Positions 42,997 through 51,946 of a DNA stretch of 64,000 bases are shown here, one piece after another (position 1 is the stretch's first letter; the number at the start of each line of letters is the position of its first letter). Origin of the DNA: Bradyrhizobium barranii subsp. apii (GTDB taxonomy: Bacteria; Pseudomonadota; Alphaproteobacteria; Rhizobiales; Xanthobacteraceae); NCBI RefSeq assembly GCF_011516635.5, contig NZ_CP096255.1, positions 1,054,001-1,118,000 on the forward strand, given 5' to 3'. The notes beneath the pieces were generated by a model. That model saw only the letters and a program-made list of their open reading frames with translations, had not been told where the DNA came from and did no database searches. Made by a program: the position numbers and the translations under genes.

Positions 42997-44361
42997 TTAG
43001 CGGCTGAGAGCGTCAAGAAAACTCTCGCGCCATGCCGCAATGCTATTGCGACGCAGTACCGCCATCATGGACCGCCAACGCTCGCATCGCTCCCCAAGTG
43101 GCATCCCCAGCGCTGTCTGCAATGCTTCGGCGACGGCATCGGGGTCATACGGGTTGGCGATCACGGCAGCGTCGAGTTCGTGGGCCGCGCCGGCGAAAGG
43201 CGAGAGAATGAGCACGCCAGGGTCATCGGGGTTCTGTGCAGCGATATACTCCTTGGCGACCAAGTTCATTCCGTCGCGCAACGGAGTGACAAGAGCCACG
43301 CGGCTGAGCCGAAAGAAGCCAGCGAGCGAGCGCTGGGAAAAGCTCCGGTTCAAATACTGGATCGGCGCCCAATCGAGTTCCGCGTAGCGACCGGCCACGT
43401 CGCCCGCCAGCGCACCGAGCCTCTGCCGCAGCGCACGGTATTCAGGAACGTCGCTGCGGGTTGCGGTGGCGATCTGCAGCAAGCGGACATGGTTGCGGTA
43501 TGCGGGATAACCCTCGAGAAAGCCGGCGAACGCTTTGAACCGGTGCTCGAGGCCCTTACTGTAATCCAGCCGGTCCACCCCAATAATGAGCTGGCGCCCC
43601 CGGAGACTCTCCTGCAGCCGACGTGCCGTTCGGGATCTCACAGCGCGACTGGCCATTTCGGCAATGCCTTCAGTATCGATCCCGATCGGAAAGGCGCCGG
43701 CGCGCAGAACCCGATCGAAAGCCTGAACGTGGCCATCGGACAAAACCGTGCCGCCTGCGCGACGAAGGATGGCGTCATGGAAGGCGGTCAAATCCTCCAC
43801 CGTCTGGAAGCCGACGAGATCGTAAGCGCACAGTGATTTCAGCAGGTCGCCGTAGCGAGGAAGGGTCGCCAGCACCCCCAAAGACGGAAACGGCGTATGC
43901 AAGAAGAACCCGATCCGTTGTGCGGCCCCGGCGCGGCGAAGTTCCTCGGCCATCGGGATCAGATGGTAGTCATGCACCCAGACAAGGTCACTCGGCCTAA
44001 GCAGGGGCGCGAGGGCGTCGGCGAGCAGGGCATTCACCCGCCGATAGGCGGCCAAGTCCCGGCGGGTAAAGTTCATGAGATCGAGCCGATAGTGGAATAA
44101 GGGCCACAGTGCCGCGTTGGAGAAGCCGCTGTAGTAGCCGTCATGGTCCGCGCGGGTAAGATCGACGGTGGCGTACGTCACTCCCTCGGTCTCGAAAACG
44201 TTCGGCTGTGGTGTTGTTTCTCCTAGCTTGCCGCTCCACCCAAACCATAAGCCTCCAGCCTGATGCAGAGCGTCGACGAGGCCGGTCACAAGCCCGCCGC
44301 TGCGCTGCGCAGCTTCTGCCGGCAAGGCGACACGGTTGGAGACGATGACCAGGCGGCTCAA
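42997..44361 (-). CDS. otsA: Trehalose-6-phosphate synthase OtsA (454 aa)
   Basis: A GT20 glycosyltransferase: makes trehalose-6-phosphate from UDP-glucose and glucose-6-phosphate. Diagnostic segments in order: RLVIVSNRV, GGLVTGL with the glucose-binding loop, FHYRLDLMNFTRRDLAAYRR, VWVHDYHLIPMAEELR, IGFFLHTPFPS, IIGVDRLDYSKGLEHRFKAF, RDGMNLVAKEYIAAQNPDDP and GVLILSPFAGAAHEL. Length is normal. Trehalose protects rhizobia in soil and nodules. No otsB phosphatase gene is adjacent. A partly deleted duplicate lies at 34705-35165. Confidence 0.95.
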   Translation of the reverse strand: MSRLVIVSNRVALPAEAAQRSGGLVTGLVDALHQAGGLWFGWSGKLGETTPQPNVFETEGVTYATVDLTRADHDGYYSGFSNAALWPLFHYRLDLMNFTRRDLAAYRRVNALLADALAPLLRPSDLVWVHDYHLIPMAEELRRAGAAQRIGFFLHTPFPSLGVLATLPRYGDLLKSLCAYDLVGFQTVEDLTAFHDAILRRAGGTVLSDGHVQAFDRVLRAGAFPIGIDTEGIAEMASRAVRSRTARRLQESLRGRQLIIGVDRLDYSKGLEHRFKAFAGFLEGYPAYRNHVRLLQIATATRSDVPEYRALRQRLGALAGDVAGRYAELDWAPIQYLNRSFSQRSLAGFFRLSRVALVTPLRDGMNLVAKEYIAAQNPDDPGVLILSPFAGAAHELDAAVIANPYDPDAVAEALQTALGMPLGERCERWRSMMAVLRRNSIAAWRESFLDALSR

Positions 44362-45038
44362 GCGGGTTCCCTCCGCGCTATCAGGGCTGCGTCAAACCGA
44401 GCCGCTAAAAGATCTCGGCCAACACGGCAGTCGCGAACGATCGAGCGGTGGATCCGCCGGGAGCCCACATTCGTCGCCCCCAGTCATCACGCGAGAAGCC
44501 ACACTTCTCTCTAACGGAACCGACGGTGCCGTTATGGGCATTCTGGACGCTTGAGGTCGGGCGCGCGCAACGCATGGATATTGAGCGGCAAGATCAGGGC
44601 GTTACCTGTAAAATACATAAATCTTCTCGCAGTAGTCATGAATTCGCACAGGATACGCTGACGAGGTGGATTGTCCGGCGCCGTCTCAAGCTGTTCTTCG
44701 CCAGGACTGCGCCGGCAGACGCCCCGAGTGCGCCTTTCGATCTCAGCCAATGCGACGCCGAGCGAGGGCACGGTCCTTGCTGTATGCCGAGGAGTGGTCC
44801 TCCGAATAGATCAAGAGTTGACGGGGAGGGCTTGCCGCGATGCGGCTCCATCGAGCGGCCGAGCAGGTTCGTCAGCTGCCAAACTGTGTCTCCCTCTGCG
44901 GGTGGTGAACCTTGGGTCCGTACGCCGCGCGAGCAAACCGTTGCAACCGCGGCATTCACTGCCGGAAGGATCGGTGCTTCGGATCGAACCCGCGATCGAG
45001 CGAATGGCGCTTATTGCCAAGATGTGCGACTATACAGA
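44362..45038. other. 677-bp stretch upstream of otsA without a recognisable gene
   Basis: Frames on both strands lack start signals and family resemblance. It must contain the promoter for otsA and the one for the gene at 45039; no consensus motif could be picked with confidence. Confidence 0.4.
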
Positions 45039-45356
45039 ATGATCAAAAAGAAAGGTCGAAGGCCAACTTCGGGAGAAGAAATGGCAACCGCTCTCGACCG
45101 TTGGGACGAGGAAGGCGGAGCGCAGGACGTGGCGTGGCCTTTACCCTATGACGCCAGCGATTTGCGCGACGTGGAGCGCAGAGTCTTGGAATGTCTGGGT
45201 GCCGCCCTTGTCAGCGAATGGAATGATCTGCCTACTGACGTCCAGCGCAGGCTCTTCGAGCACGCGGCCTCGGGTAAATCGCACGACGCCACCCTGTTGA
45301 AGACGCGGATCGCCCGTTTCCTGCACGATCATAAAGACGCTTCGGATAGGCGCTAA
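45039..45356 (+). CDS. Conserved hypothetical protein (105 aa)
   Basis: Starts at ATG 45039 or at the ATG at 45081, which has GGGAGAAGAA directly upstream. The product contains LDRWDEEGGAQDV, VERRVLECLGAALVSEWNDL, PTDVQRRLFEHAAS and IARFLHDHKD, a small helical family frequent in Bradyrhizobium (function unknown). A truncated relative is at 32618. Its TAA stop is also the left 3-bp target repeat of the following IS5 element, so the insertion did not damage the gene. Confidence 0.75.
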   Translation: MIKKKGRRPTSGEEMATALDRWDEEGGAQDVAWPLPYDASDLRDVERRVLECLGAALVSEWNDLPTDVQRRLFEHAASGKSHDATLLKTRIARFLHDHKDASDRR

Positions 45357-46292
45357 GTGTCTGTTCCAAAACATGTTGAGTCGAATGAATCGGTTGTGAT
45401 TCAAGGTGAGCGGCCTGATTCGATGGGGACGCGCCGCCAATGTGGACTACCGAGAACCGTGCACGCTACGACCGCAGCCGCCTGCGCTATCCGAGCGACT
45501 TGACCGACGAGGAGTGGGCGCTGATCGCGCCTCGCATCCCGCCGGCCAAGCGCGGCGGCAACAAGCGTACGGTGGACCTGCGCGAGATTGCCAACGGGCT
45601 GATGTACATCCTGAGCACAGGTTGCCAGTGGCGCGCGATCCCCAAGGACCTGCCGCCGCGCTCGACGCTGTATGGCTACTTCGATCTGTGGAGCTGGAAC
45701 GGCACGCTCGATAAAATTCATCACGCCCTCTATGTCGAATGTCGCGAAAGGGCCGAGCGCGAGGCTTCTCCCACCGCCGCCATCATCGATAGCCAGAGCG
45801 TGAAAAGCGCTGAAAAAGGGGGCCTCATGATCTCCATGGCTACGACGCGGGCAAGAAGATCAAGGGCAAGAAGCGGCACATTCTCGTCGACACGCAAGGC
45901 CTCTTGATGCACGCCATCGTGCATGCGGCGGACATCCAGGATCGCGACGGCGGCGTGCTCCTGATGGCAACGTTGTTCGGCCTCTATCCCTTTCTTCTGA
46001 AGCTCTACGCCGACGGCGGATATCAAGGGCCACATTTCCAGAAGGGGCTGCGTAGCGCTCTGAAGCGCGTGAACCTCGAAATCGTCAAACGCTCCGATCA
46101 GGCTCACCGTTTCGTCGTCTTGCCCAAACGCTGGATCGTCGAGCGTACCTTTGCCTGGCTCGGGCGATGCCGAAGACTGTCCAAAGATTGGGAATGCTTC
46201 AATCACAGGGCGCTCGCCTTTCTCAAGCTGGCCTCCATCCGACTCATGCTGCGAAAGCTATGCAATCCAAGGTAATCTTTCCGGACAGACTC
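45357..46292 (+). mobile_element. IS5-family element (second type), copy 1
   Basis: 936 bp from GTGTCTGTTCC to GGACAGACTC (inverted ends), flanked by TAA on both sides (45354-45356 and 46293-46295). A copy that looks identical lies at 47399-48334 in the same orientation. Confidence 0.93.
45440..46275 (+). CDS. IS5-family transposase in two overlapping frames (copy 1)
   Basis: The first frame (45440-45907) gives the N-terminal DUF4096-like part (YPSDLTDEEWALIAPRIPPA) and AAIIDSQSVKSAEKGG. The second (45904-46275, frame open from further upstream) continues HDLHGYDAGKKIKGKKRHIL and later YADGGYQGPHF and KRWIVERTFAWLGRCRRLSK. Full-length transposase requires a -1 shift at the A5G5 run (45814-45823). 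Both copies have the same arrangement, and many IS5-family members use programmed frameshifting, so it may be functional rather than broken. Confidence 0.8.
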
Positions 46293-46869
46293 TAAGTTCC
46301 TGCGATCGCTAAAGGTGAGCCGATCGCGTCCAAACGTCATTTAAGTGATCCGGTATTCTGATCGGGGGCGGGCATCTGGTTGAATTCGCCTCAATGCATC
46401 TTCGTTTACAAGAAATGATGCTTCTATGGCGTCGTCGTCGGTCCACGACCGTGTCGGGATTGGAATCAACTAACCCCTATTGTCGAACAGGCGTTGCAAT
46501 ATTCGCTCGGTCGCCACGATAATTTTGGTCGTGGACGTGTCTTGCGTTCAACCCACTGCCGTTCCATGCGGCGAAGGAAGTTCAACGGATATTTGTCAAC
46601 GTTAGGTCAGCCTCGCTGACACGCTTTTACGTGCCTCAAAATCATCAACTAGAGTAGAGGGCACTCGCCGGAGCCGCGCCCTCGGCGTTTCCTCCCCCGG
46701 TCCCTTACCCTGGGTCCGCGCGAACCAATGTGGACTGGAGAGATCGTTGATGGACGCAGCCTTCCGGAAGTGGCCGGCCAAACCTGGATACCGCTTCGAT
46801 GCGCAGCAGGATGTGCGGCGGATCTTTGCACCTTGGCGAAGATCGCTCATGCCGGCTTCCCGTGATGCC
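46293..46869. other. Stretch between IS5 copy 1 and a small minus-strand gene
   Basis: No recognisable gene. A minus-strand open frame from about 46850 to 46602 lacks family resemblance and a ribosome-binding site. Confidence 0.4.
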
Positions 46870-47064
46870 TCAGTTTGCATCGAGCAAAATTTTGTAGCCT
46901 GCATTTTTGAGAGCGGAGAGGACGGCTGTTGCGATAGTCTTGCATTCGTTGGGCTCTTTGTAAGTTTTCGGCCACACCGTCCCGTTTCCCGCGTCCGGAA
47001 AATCAACGAAAGCTGATTGAATAGCGCGTTCGATGATCCTTTGGAGCTTCTCATCCCGTATCAT
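46870..47064 (-). CDS. Small hypothetical protein (64 aa)
   Basis: ATG 47064 with GGGAG eight bases upstream. The product (RDEKLQRIIERAIQSAFVDF, PKTYKEPNECKTIATAVLSA, LKNAGYKILL) is a compact alpha/beta-like small protein. No known family. The composition and start signal support a real gene trapped between two IS5 copies. Confidence 0.55.
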   Translation of the reverse strand: MIRDEKLQRIIERAIQSAFVDFPDAGNGTVWPKTYKEPNECKTIATAVLSALKNAGYKILLDAN

Positions 47065-47149
47065 TGCCTTGGCTCCCGCTTCTCGACGATCGTCGCAATA
47101 TCACCAGTTTACCTAGAGCCGTTGCGGTACGCTGCCAATCGCTGGAGCG

Positions 47150-47398
47150 CACGATATCCTGAAGGAGCAAAACCTATTTTCGTCCCTCGGATGATCAGCG
47201 CAGGCGAGCGTAGGCCTCACCTATTTGCGACGCTCAAGCCAGGCCTCTTTGCGGCTGGCGACGTGGCGGACGGCGTCTATCGACGGGCTGTTACGCCGGT
47301 CTCGGGTGCATGACGGCACTTGAAGCCACTCGCTTCCTCTTGGCCCAATGTCCTTCCAGCCGGCGTGCCTATTCTATTGAAGATCGGCTCAACCCTTA
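47150..47398 (+). pseudogene. trxB: Thioredoxin reductase C-terminal remnant
   Basis: The frame gives LKPGLFAAGDVADGVYRRAV, matching the FAD-binding end of TrxB (GVFAAGDV.D..YRQAVTAAG.GC.AA..A..FL). After a frameshift at about 47305 it continues GCMTALEATRFLLAQCPSSR to the IS5 boundary. Only the last ~80 codons remain; the rest of the gene is missing. Not functional. Confidence 0.7.
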
Positions 47399-48334
47399 GT
47401 GTCTGTTCCAAAACATGTTGAGTCGAATGAATCGGTTGTGATTCAAGGTGAGCGGCCTGATTCGATGGGGACGCGCCGCCAATGTGGACTACCGAGAACC
47501 GTGCACGCTACGACCGCAGCCGCCTGCGCTATCCGAGCGACTTGACCGACGAGGAGTGGGCGCTGATCGCGCCTCGCATCCCGCCGGCCAAGCGCGGCGG
47601 CAACAAGCGTACGGTGGACCTGCGCGAGATTGCCAACGGGCTGATGTACATCCTGAGCACAGGTTGCCAGTGGCGCGCGATCCCCAAGGACCTGCCGCCG
47701 CGCTCGACGCTGTATGGCTACTTCGATCTGTGGAGCTGGAACGGCACGCTCGATAAAATTCATCACGCCCTCTATGTCGAATGTCGCGAAAGGGCCGAGC
47801 GCGAGGCTTCTCCCACCGCCGCCATCATCGATAGCCAGAGCGTGAAAAGCGCTGAAAAAGGGGGCCTCATGATCTCCATGGCTACGACGCGGGCAAGAAG
47901 ATCAAGGGCAAGAAGCGGCACATTCTCGTCGACACGCAAGGCCTCTTGATGCACGCCATCGTGCATGCGGCGGACATCCAGGATCGCGACGGCGGCGTGC
48001 TCCTGATGGCAACGTTGTTCGGCCTCTATCCCTTTCTTCTGAAGCTCTACGCCGACGGCGGATATCAAGGGCCACATTTCCAGAAGGGGCTGCGTAGCGC
48101 TCTGAAGCGCGTGAACCTCGAAATCGTCAAACGCTCCGATCAGGCTCACCGTTTCGTCGTCTTGCCCAAACGCTGGATCGTCGAGCGTACCTTTGCCTGG
48201 CTCGGGCGATGCCGAAGACTGTCCAAAGATTGGGAATGCTTCAATCACAGGGCGCTCGCCTTTCTCAAGCTGGCCTCCATCCGACTCATGCTGCGAAAGC
48301 TATGCAATCCAAGGTAATCTTTCCGGACAGACTC
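47399..48334 (+). mobile_element. IS5-family element (second type), copy 2
   Basis: 936 bp, same ends and, by eye, same sequence as copy 1, flanked by TTA on both sides (47396-47398 and 48335-48337). With copy 1 it encloses about 1.1 kb in direct orientation, resembling a composite transposon, but the differing target repeats (TAA, TTA) show two independent insertions. Confidence 0.93.
47482..48317 (+). CDS. IS5-family transposase in two overlapping frames (copy 2)
   Basis: First frame 47482-47949, second 47946-48317, with the same A5G5 junction (47856-47865) as copy 1. Same protein content: DUF4096-like N-terminus and DDE-type C-terminal part. Expression as one protein would need a -1 frameshift. 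Confidence 0.8.
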
Positions 48335-48363
48335 TTAAGCGGCCGGCCCAAAAATGTATGGTT

Positions 48364-48392
48364 GAATTACATAGTGATTTCAATTACATAAG
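48364..48392. repeat. Direct repeat AATTACATA ahead of the integrase
   Basis: AATTACATA occurs at about 48365 and again at about 48383, separated by GTGATTTC. It lies ~100 bases upstream of the integrase start and could be an operator or arm-type binding site, or chance. Confidence 0.3.
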
Positions 48393-48491
48393 AGTTCGCG
48401 GTTTTGTTCTGAGTGGCGCGCCAGTCGCACAACTTCCCATTGGAAATCAATAACTAACGCAGATACAAGCGCTTAGCTGCCGCGCGGTGGT

Positions 48492-50321
48492 ATGAAGCGG
48501 TGGTTGGAAATGCGTGTGCTAATGGGCGTTATCAAAGACCGACACAATACCTACTACGCATTGAAAACTGTGCCTGCGAAGCCGAAGGGACTGCGAGCGG
48601 CTGTCGCGCTTGAGCTGAAGAACGGCAAGACCTCACAGGCAAACCTGAAGCGGTCGCTGGGCACCAAGGACCTCCGCGAGGCGAACATACGCGCCAAGCC
48701 GGTGTTGGCGGAGTTCGACCAGATCATTGCCAGGGCGAAAGCGCGCCTTGCGGCAACCACGGTGCCTGTGGTCAAGCGCACCAGCCTGAACGATACCGAA
48801 ATCAAGCGTGTGACCGAGTACGTGTACGCAACGGCGCTGAAGGAAGATGAGGCGCTAAGATTTTCGGGCAGGCTAGAGCTAATAGGGCCACATGGCGAGA
48901 ATGTTGACGCGGATGCACATGGGGACATCTTACGAGACTTTCAGCAGCAGTTTGCTGTCGGGGATGTTTCTTTCGCCGAGCAGCGCGCCCAAAATGCCCT
49001 AGCTAGCTTCGGTATTACGTTGGACCAAAGCTGCACGGCCTATCACAACCTTTGTATCGAAAGCGCCAAGGCGCTCCTTAATGCCCTTGATGATATTGGG
49101 CTTCGTTATGCAGGTGCAGTTATTGAAACGCCGCGCCTACCAGATTCCAAAGCCTTAGAGGGCCATGGAGAAGGCGGGACGCTGCAAGATGCGCTAGCTG
49201 GCTGGAAGCGTCACCGGACGCGCCCCAAGCGCACCGTGGACGAGTTCGGGCGCAGCGTGGATATGTTTATCCAGCTTCACGGCAACATGTCCGTAGCGGC
49301 GATCAAGAAGGCCCACGCGCTGGAGTTTCGCAAAGCTCTTCAGGACGTGCCCCGCAACCGAACTGGCGACTTGCTGCGCGCAACCCTTCCGGCTCAGGCC
49401 ACCTGGGGCAGAGAGCACCCAGAAGAGCCAAGGATCACCGCAGCCACCATCAACAAGCAACTTGGCGCTGTGCAGTCCATCTGCATCTGGGGCAGCGATA
49501 ACGGGCTCGTGCCGGACGATGTGCAGTGGACGGACCCCTTCAGCAAGCTGCGATTGCCGGAAGAGCGTTCGGAGCGAACGTCGTTCGATGTTGCTGAATT
49601 GCAGCAACTATTTAGCACACCGCTATTCACCGATCACCGCTTTCCCCTCGGGGCCCATGGGGCCGCTGGGTTTTGGTTGCCGGTGCTGGCGCTATTCACA
49701 GGCGCACGGCAGGCGGAATTAGGCAGTCTCACCGCAGCCAACGTGCAGACAGACGGCGAGACGGGAGTGCCTTTGCTCTACTTCGTAACCGAGAGGGCAC
49801 GGGGGAAGCGCGTTAAGACGGATGCCTCCGAGCGTGTTGTGCCCGTGCATCCCGAAGTGATCCGCTTGGGCTTCCTCAGCTATGTGGGGGAGCGACGTAA
49901 GGCCGATGGTGCAGACGCTTGGCTATTCCCCTCGGTGTCTCCGGACGAGGGCCGCGCAGGCGTACCTGCATGGTCACAGTGGTTTGGCCGTTATCTGCGC
50001 GCGGCGGGCGTGACGGACAAGGCTAAGGTTTTTCACTCCTTCCGCCACACGGTGAAGGACGCGCTACGGCGTGGACGCGCCGATCACGAGATACGCGAGG
50101 CCCTTATCGGGCACGCGCAGGCATCCTCGGTGAGCTGGGGCTACGGCGCTAACGCCATGTTGTCGCGGTTCGGTGCGGCAGCACTGTCAGATGCCATCAA
50201 CCGCATTTCCTATCCCGGCCTTGTCCTGTCGCGGGTCAAGCCACTGGGCGTACCACCGCGTACACGCGACAACACCGAGACAACTAAGGGACACCGGACG
50301 CAGACCGGGGAACAAGGATAG
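48492..50321 (+). CDS. Tyrosine-type site-specific integrase (~600 aa)
   Basis: A long phage-type integrase. The N-terminus (HNTYYALKTVPAKPKGLRAA) is a DUF6538-like arm domain, the middle a SAM-like core-binding domain (RTVDEFGRSVDMFIQLHGNM), and the C-terminus the catalytic domain with LFTGARQAELGSL (Arg), FHSFRHTVKDALR (His-x-x-Arg), GHAQASSVSWGYG (His and the likely Tyr nucleophile). The true start may be the Met at residue 7 or 11. It would integrate or excise a genomic island. No tRNA gene or direct-repeat att site was seen next to it. The whole frame is intact. Confidence 0.92.
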   Translation: MKRWLEMRVLMGVIKDRHNTYYALKTVPAKPKGLRAAVALELKNGKTSQANLKRSLGTKDLREANIRAKPVLAEFDQIIARAKARLAATTVPVVKRTSLNDTEIKRVTEYVYATALKEDEALRFSGRLELIGPHGENVDADAHGDILRDFQQQFAVGDVSFAEQRAQNALASFGITLDQSCTAYHNLCIESAKALLNALDDIGLRYAGAVIETPRLPDSKALEGHGEGGTLQDALAGWKRHRTRPKRTVDEFGRSVDMFIQLHGNMSVAAIKKAHALEFRKALQDVPRNRTGDLLRATLPAQATWGREHPEEPRITAATINKQLGAVQSICIWGSDNGLVPDDVQWTDPFSKLRLPEERSERTSFDVAELQQLFSTPLFTDHRFPLGAHGAAGFWLPVLALFTGARQAELGSLTAANVQTDGETGVPLLYFVTERARGKRVKTDASERVVPVHPEVIRLGFLSYVGERRKADGADAWLFPSVSPDEGRAGVPAWSQWFGRYLRAAGVTDKAKVFHSFRHTVKDALRRGRADHEIREALIGHAQASSVSWGYGANAMLSRFGAAALSDAINRISYPGLVLSRVKPLGVPPRTRDNTETTKGHRTQTGEQG

Positions 50322-50337
50322 CACGGAGTTTCTAGCT

Positions 50338-50550
50338 ATGGCATACGCAGAGACGCGAGACGGCAAGCCAACGGGCTTGTGGGTAGGCGAGGTGGAGCGC
50401 AAAGACGCGGGCAGAGTGTTTAGTCAGACATTCGCGACACAGAAAAAAGCCGAGGACTACGAAGCGTTCGTGCGCAGCGTCAAGCCCGCCAAGATGAAGC
50501 GGGTTTTGGCCGTGCGGCTGCCCGTCCGCAAAACCAAGAAGGAGGGCTGA
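50338..50550 (+). CDS. Small protein resembling an integrase N-terminal arm domain (70 aa)
   Basis: ATG 50338 with GGAG nine bases upstream, 17 bases past the integrase stop. The sequence AYAETRDGKPTGLWVGEVER, VFSQTFATQKKAEDYEAFVR resembles the N-terminal arm-binding domain of phage integrases. It may be a remnant of a second integrase or a small accessory protein. In an operon with the integrase. Confidence 0.5.
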   Translation: MAYAETRDGKPTGLWVGEVERKDAGRVFSQTFATQKKAEDYEAFVRSVKPAKMKRVLAVRLPVRKTKKEG

Positions 50551-50659
50551 CCGATGCCCATTCGTACAGCTACACGCGGCACCAAGGTAAGCCGATGATC
50601 GCGCAAGTCGGCTAATCTACGAGAAGCGGACGAGGCCCTAGCAATCGTTTTGACTCTTA

Positions 50660-51591
50660 GAGCCTGACTCAAAATTGCATTGCTGTTTTTATCGCTGCGA
50701 TGCGCCTTGTCATGAGTTGGACAGAGGCGAGGAAGAGCCAGGCAGTTGCGCTTTCGATGGTTCGCTCGAAGTCCTTGGCCAATCTGCGGTTGCGGCCGAG
50801 CCAGGCGAAGGTTCGTTCGACCACCCAGCGGCGCGGAAGCACCTCGAAGCCCTGTGCGGCATCGGAGCGCTTGATGATCTCGACAGTCCACCGGCCGATC
50901 TTTTCCAGCACCGCCTTGAGCTTTTCGCCGGCATAGCCGCCATCGGCGAAGATATGGCGCAGCCAGGGGAAGCGGTAGCGAATGCTGCACAGGACATCTG
51001 GCGTGCCGTCACGATCCTGGACGTCGGCAGCGTGAACGATCGCTCCGACCAGGAGCCCTTGGGTGTCGGTGACGATGTGGCGCTTTCGACCCTTGATCTT
51101 CTTTCCCGCGTCGTAGCCGCGAGGGCCGCCACTTTCCGTGGTCTTGACCGATTGGCTGTCGATCACGCCGGCCGTCGGCGAGGCCTCCCGGCCGATCGCC
51201 TCGCGCGCCAGCATCAGGAGTGCGTGGTTGATCGATTGCCACAATCCGCTGTCGCGCCATTGGTAGAAATAGTACTGCACCGTGGTCATTGGTGGAAACA
51301 GAGTGGGCGGCAGCATGCGCCACGGCAATCCGCCGCGCAGCAGATAGAGTATTGCCTCGACGATGTCGCGATAGCTCCATTTCGGGCGCCGCCCGCGCTT
51401 GGCCCGCACAGGAAGCAACCTCTCCAGCACGCCCCATTCCGCATCCGTCAAGTCGCTTGGCAAACGCAGCTCCTCTCGGGCAAACTGTGCCCGGGTGATA
51501 TCAGTCCACATTCTCGATCCCTTTGATGCTTCGCAACACCGATGGAATCAGAACTCGCTGATATCACTCAACTTATTTTTCGGTCGGACAC
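50660..51591 (-). mobile_element. IS5-family element (first type), complete copy
   Basis: 932 bp with ends GTGTCCGACC / GGTCAGGCTC-like (GAGCCTGAC at the plus-strand left end), flanked by TTA at 50657-50659 and 51592-51594. Same element as the remnant at 2301 and the copy at 55925. This copy's transposase is intact. Confidence 0.92.
50669..51511 (-). CDS. IS5-family transposase (280 aa)
   Basis: Full length: DUF4096-type N-terminus (LPSDLTDAEWGVLERLLPVR), GVIDSQSVKTTESGGPRGYD, KRHIVTDTQGLLVGAIVHAA, FADGGYAGEKLKAVLEKIGR and PRRWVVERTFAWLGRNRRLA, giving the DDE triad with the terminal Glu. This is the only intact transposase of the three copies in the window, so it could mobilise the others. 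Confidence 0.95.
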   Translation of the reverse strand: MWTDITRAQFAREELRLPSDLTDAEWGVLERLLPVRAKRGRRPKWSYRDIVEAILYLLRGGLPWRMLPPTLFPPMTTVQYYFYQWRDSGLWQSINHALLMLAREAIGREASPTAGVIDSQSVKTTESGGPRGYDAGKKIKGRKRHIVTDTQGLLVGAIVHAADVQDRDGTPDVLCSIRYRFPWLRHIFADGGYAGEKLKAVLEKIGRWTVEIIKRSDAAQGFEVLPRRWVVERTFAWLGRNRRLAKDFERTIESATAWLFLASVQLMTRRIAAIKTAMQF

Positions 51592-51946
51592 TTAGAACTT
51601 TCAGTCAAAAATTACACGCCGCCAGTATGGCTTTTTTCGAAATGTAATCACTAAGCATAAACATATTTAGACGGAGCTTGTTATGACGACAAATATTAGT
51701 ATCACCGCCACTGATGTCGATGCTCTTGCGCGTATTGCGTACGCCGAGGCCGGAAATATCTTCAACGACTACAAGACCGCAGGATATAGCGACGCCGACG
51801 CTGCGAAGATGTCCTATGGAATGGTGATAGATATAATAATTAATCGTGTCGCAGCTGGTTCGTCTACAATATACGGGTCCACCATCCAGGCCGTGATTGA
51901 TAAGAACAATGGTTCGGTCTGGCAATTCTCAGCAGTCCAGTTTGCA

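Noticed and set aside
45357..48334. Composite transposon formed by the two IS5 copies
   Set aside because: The outer repeats differ (TAA left, TTA right) and each copy has its own matching pair, so they inserted separately.
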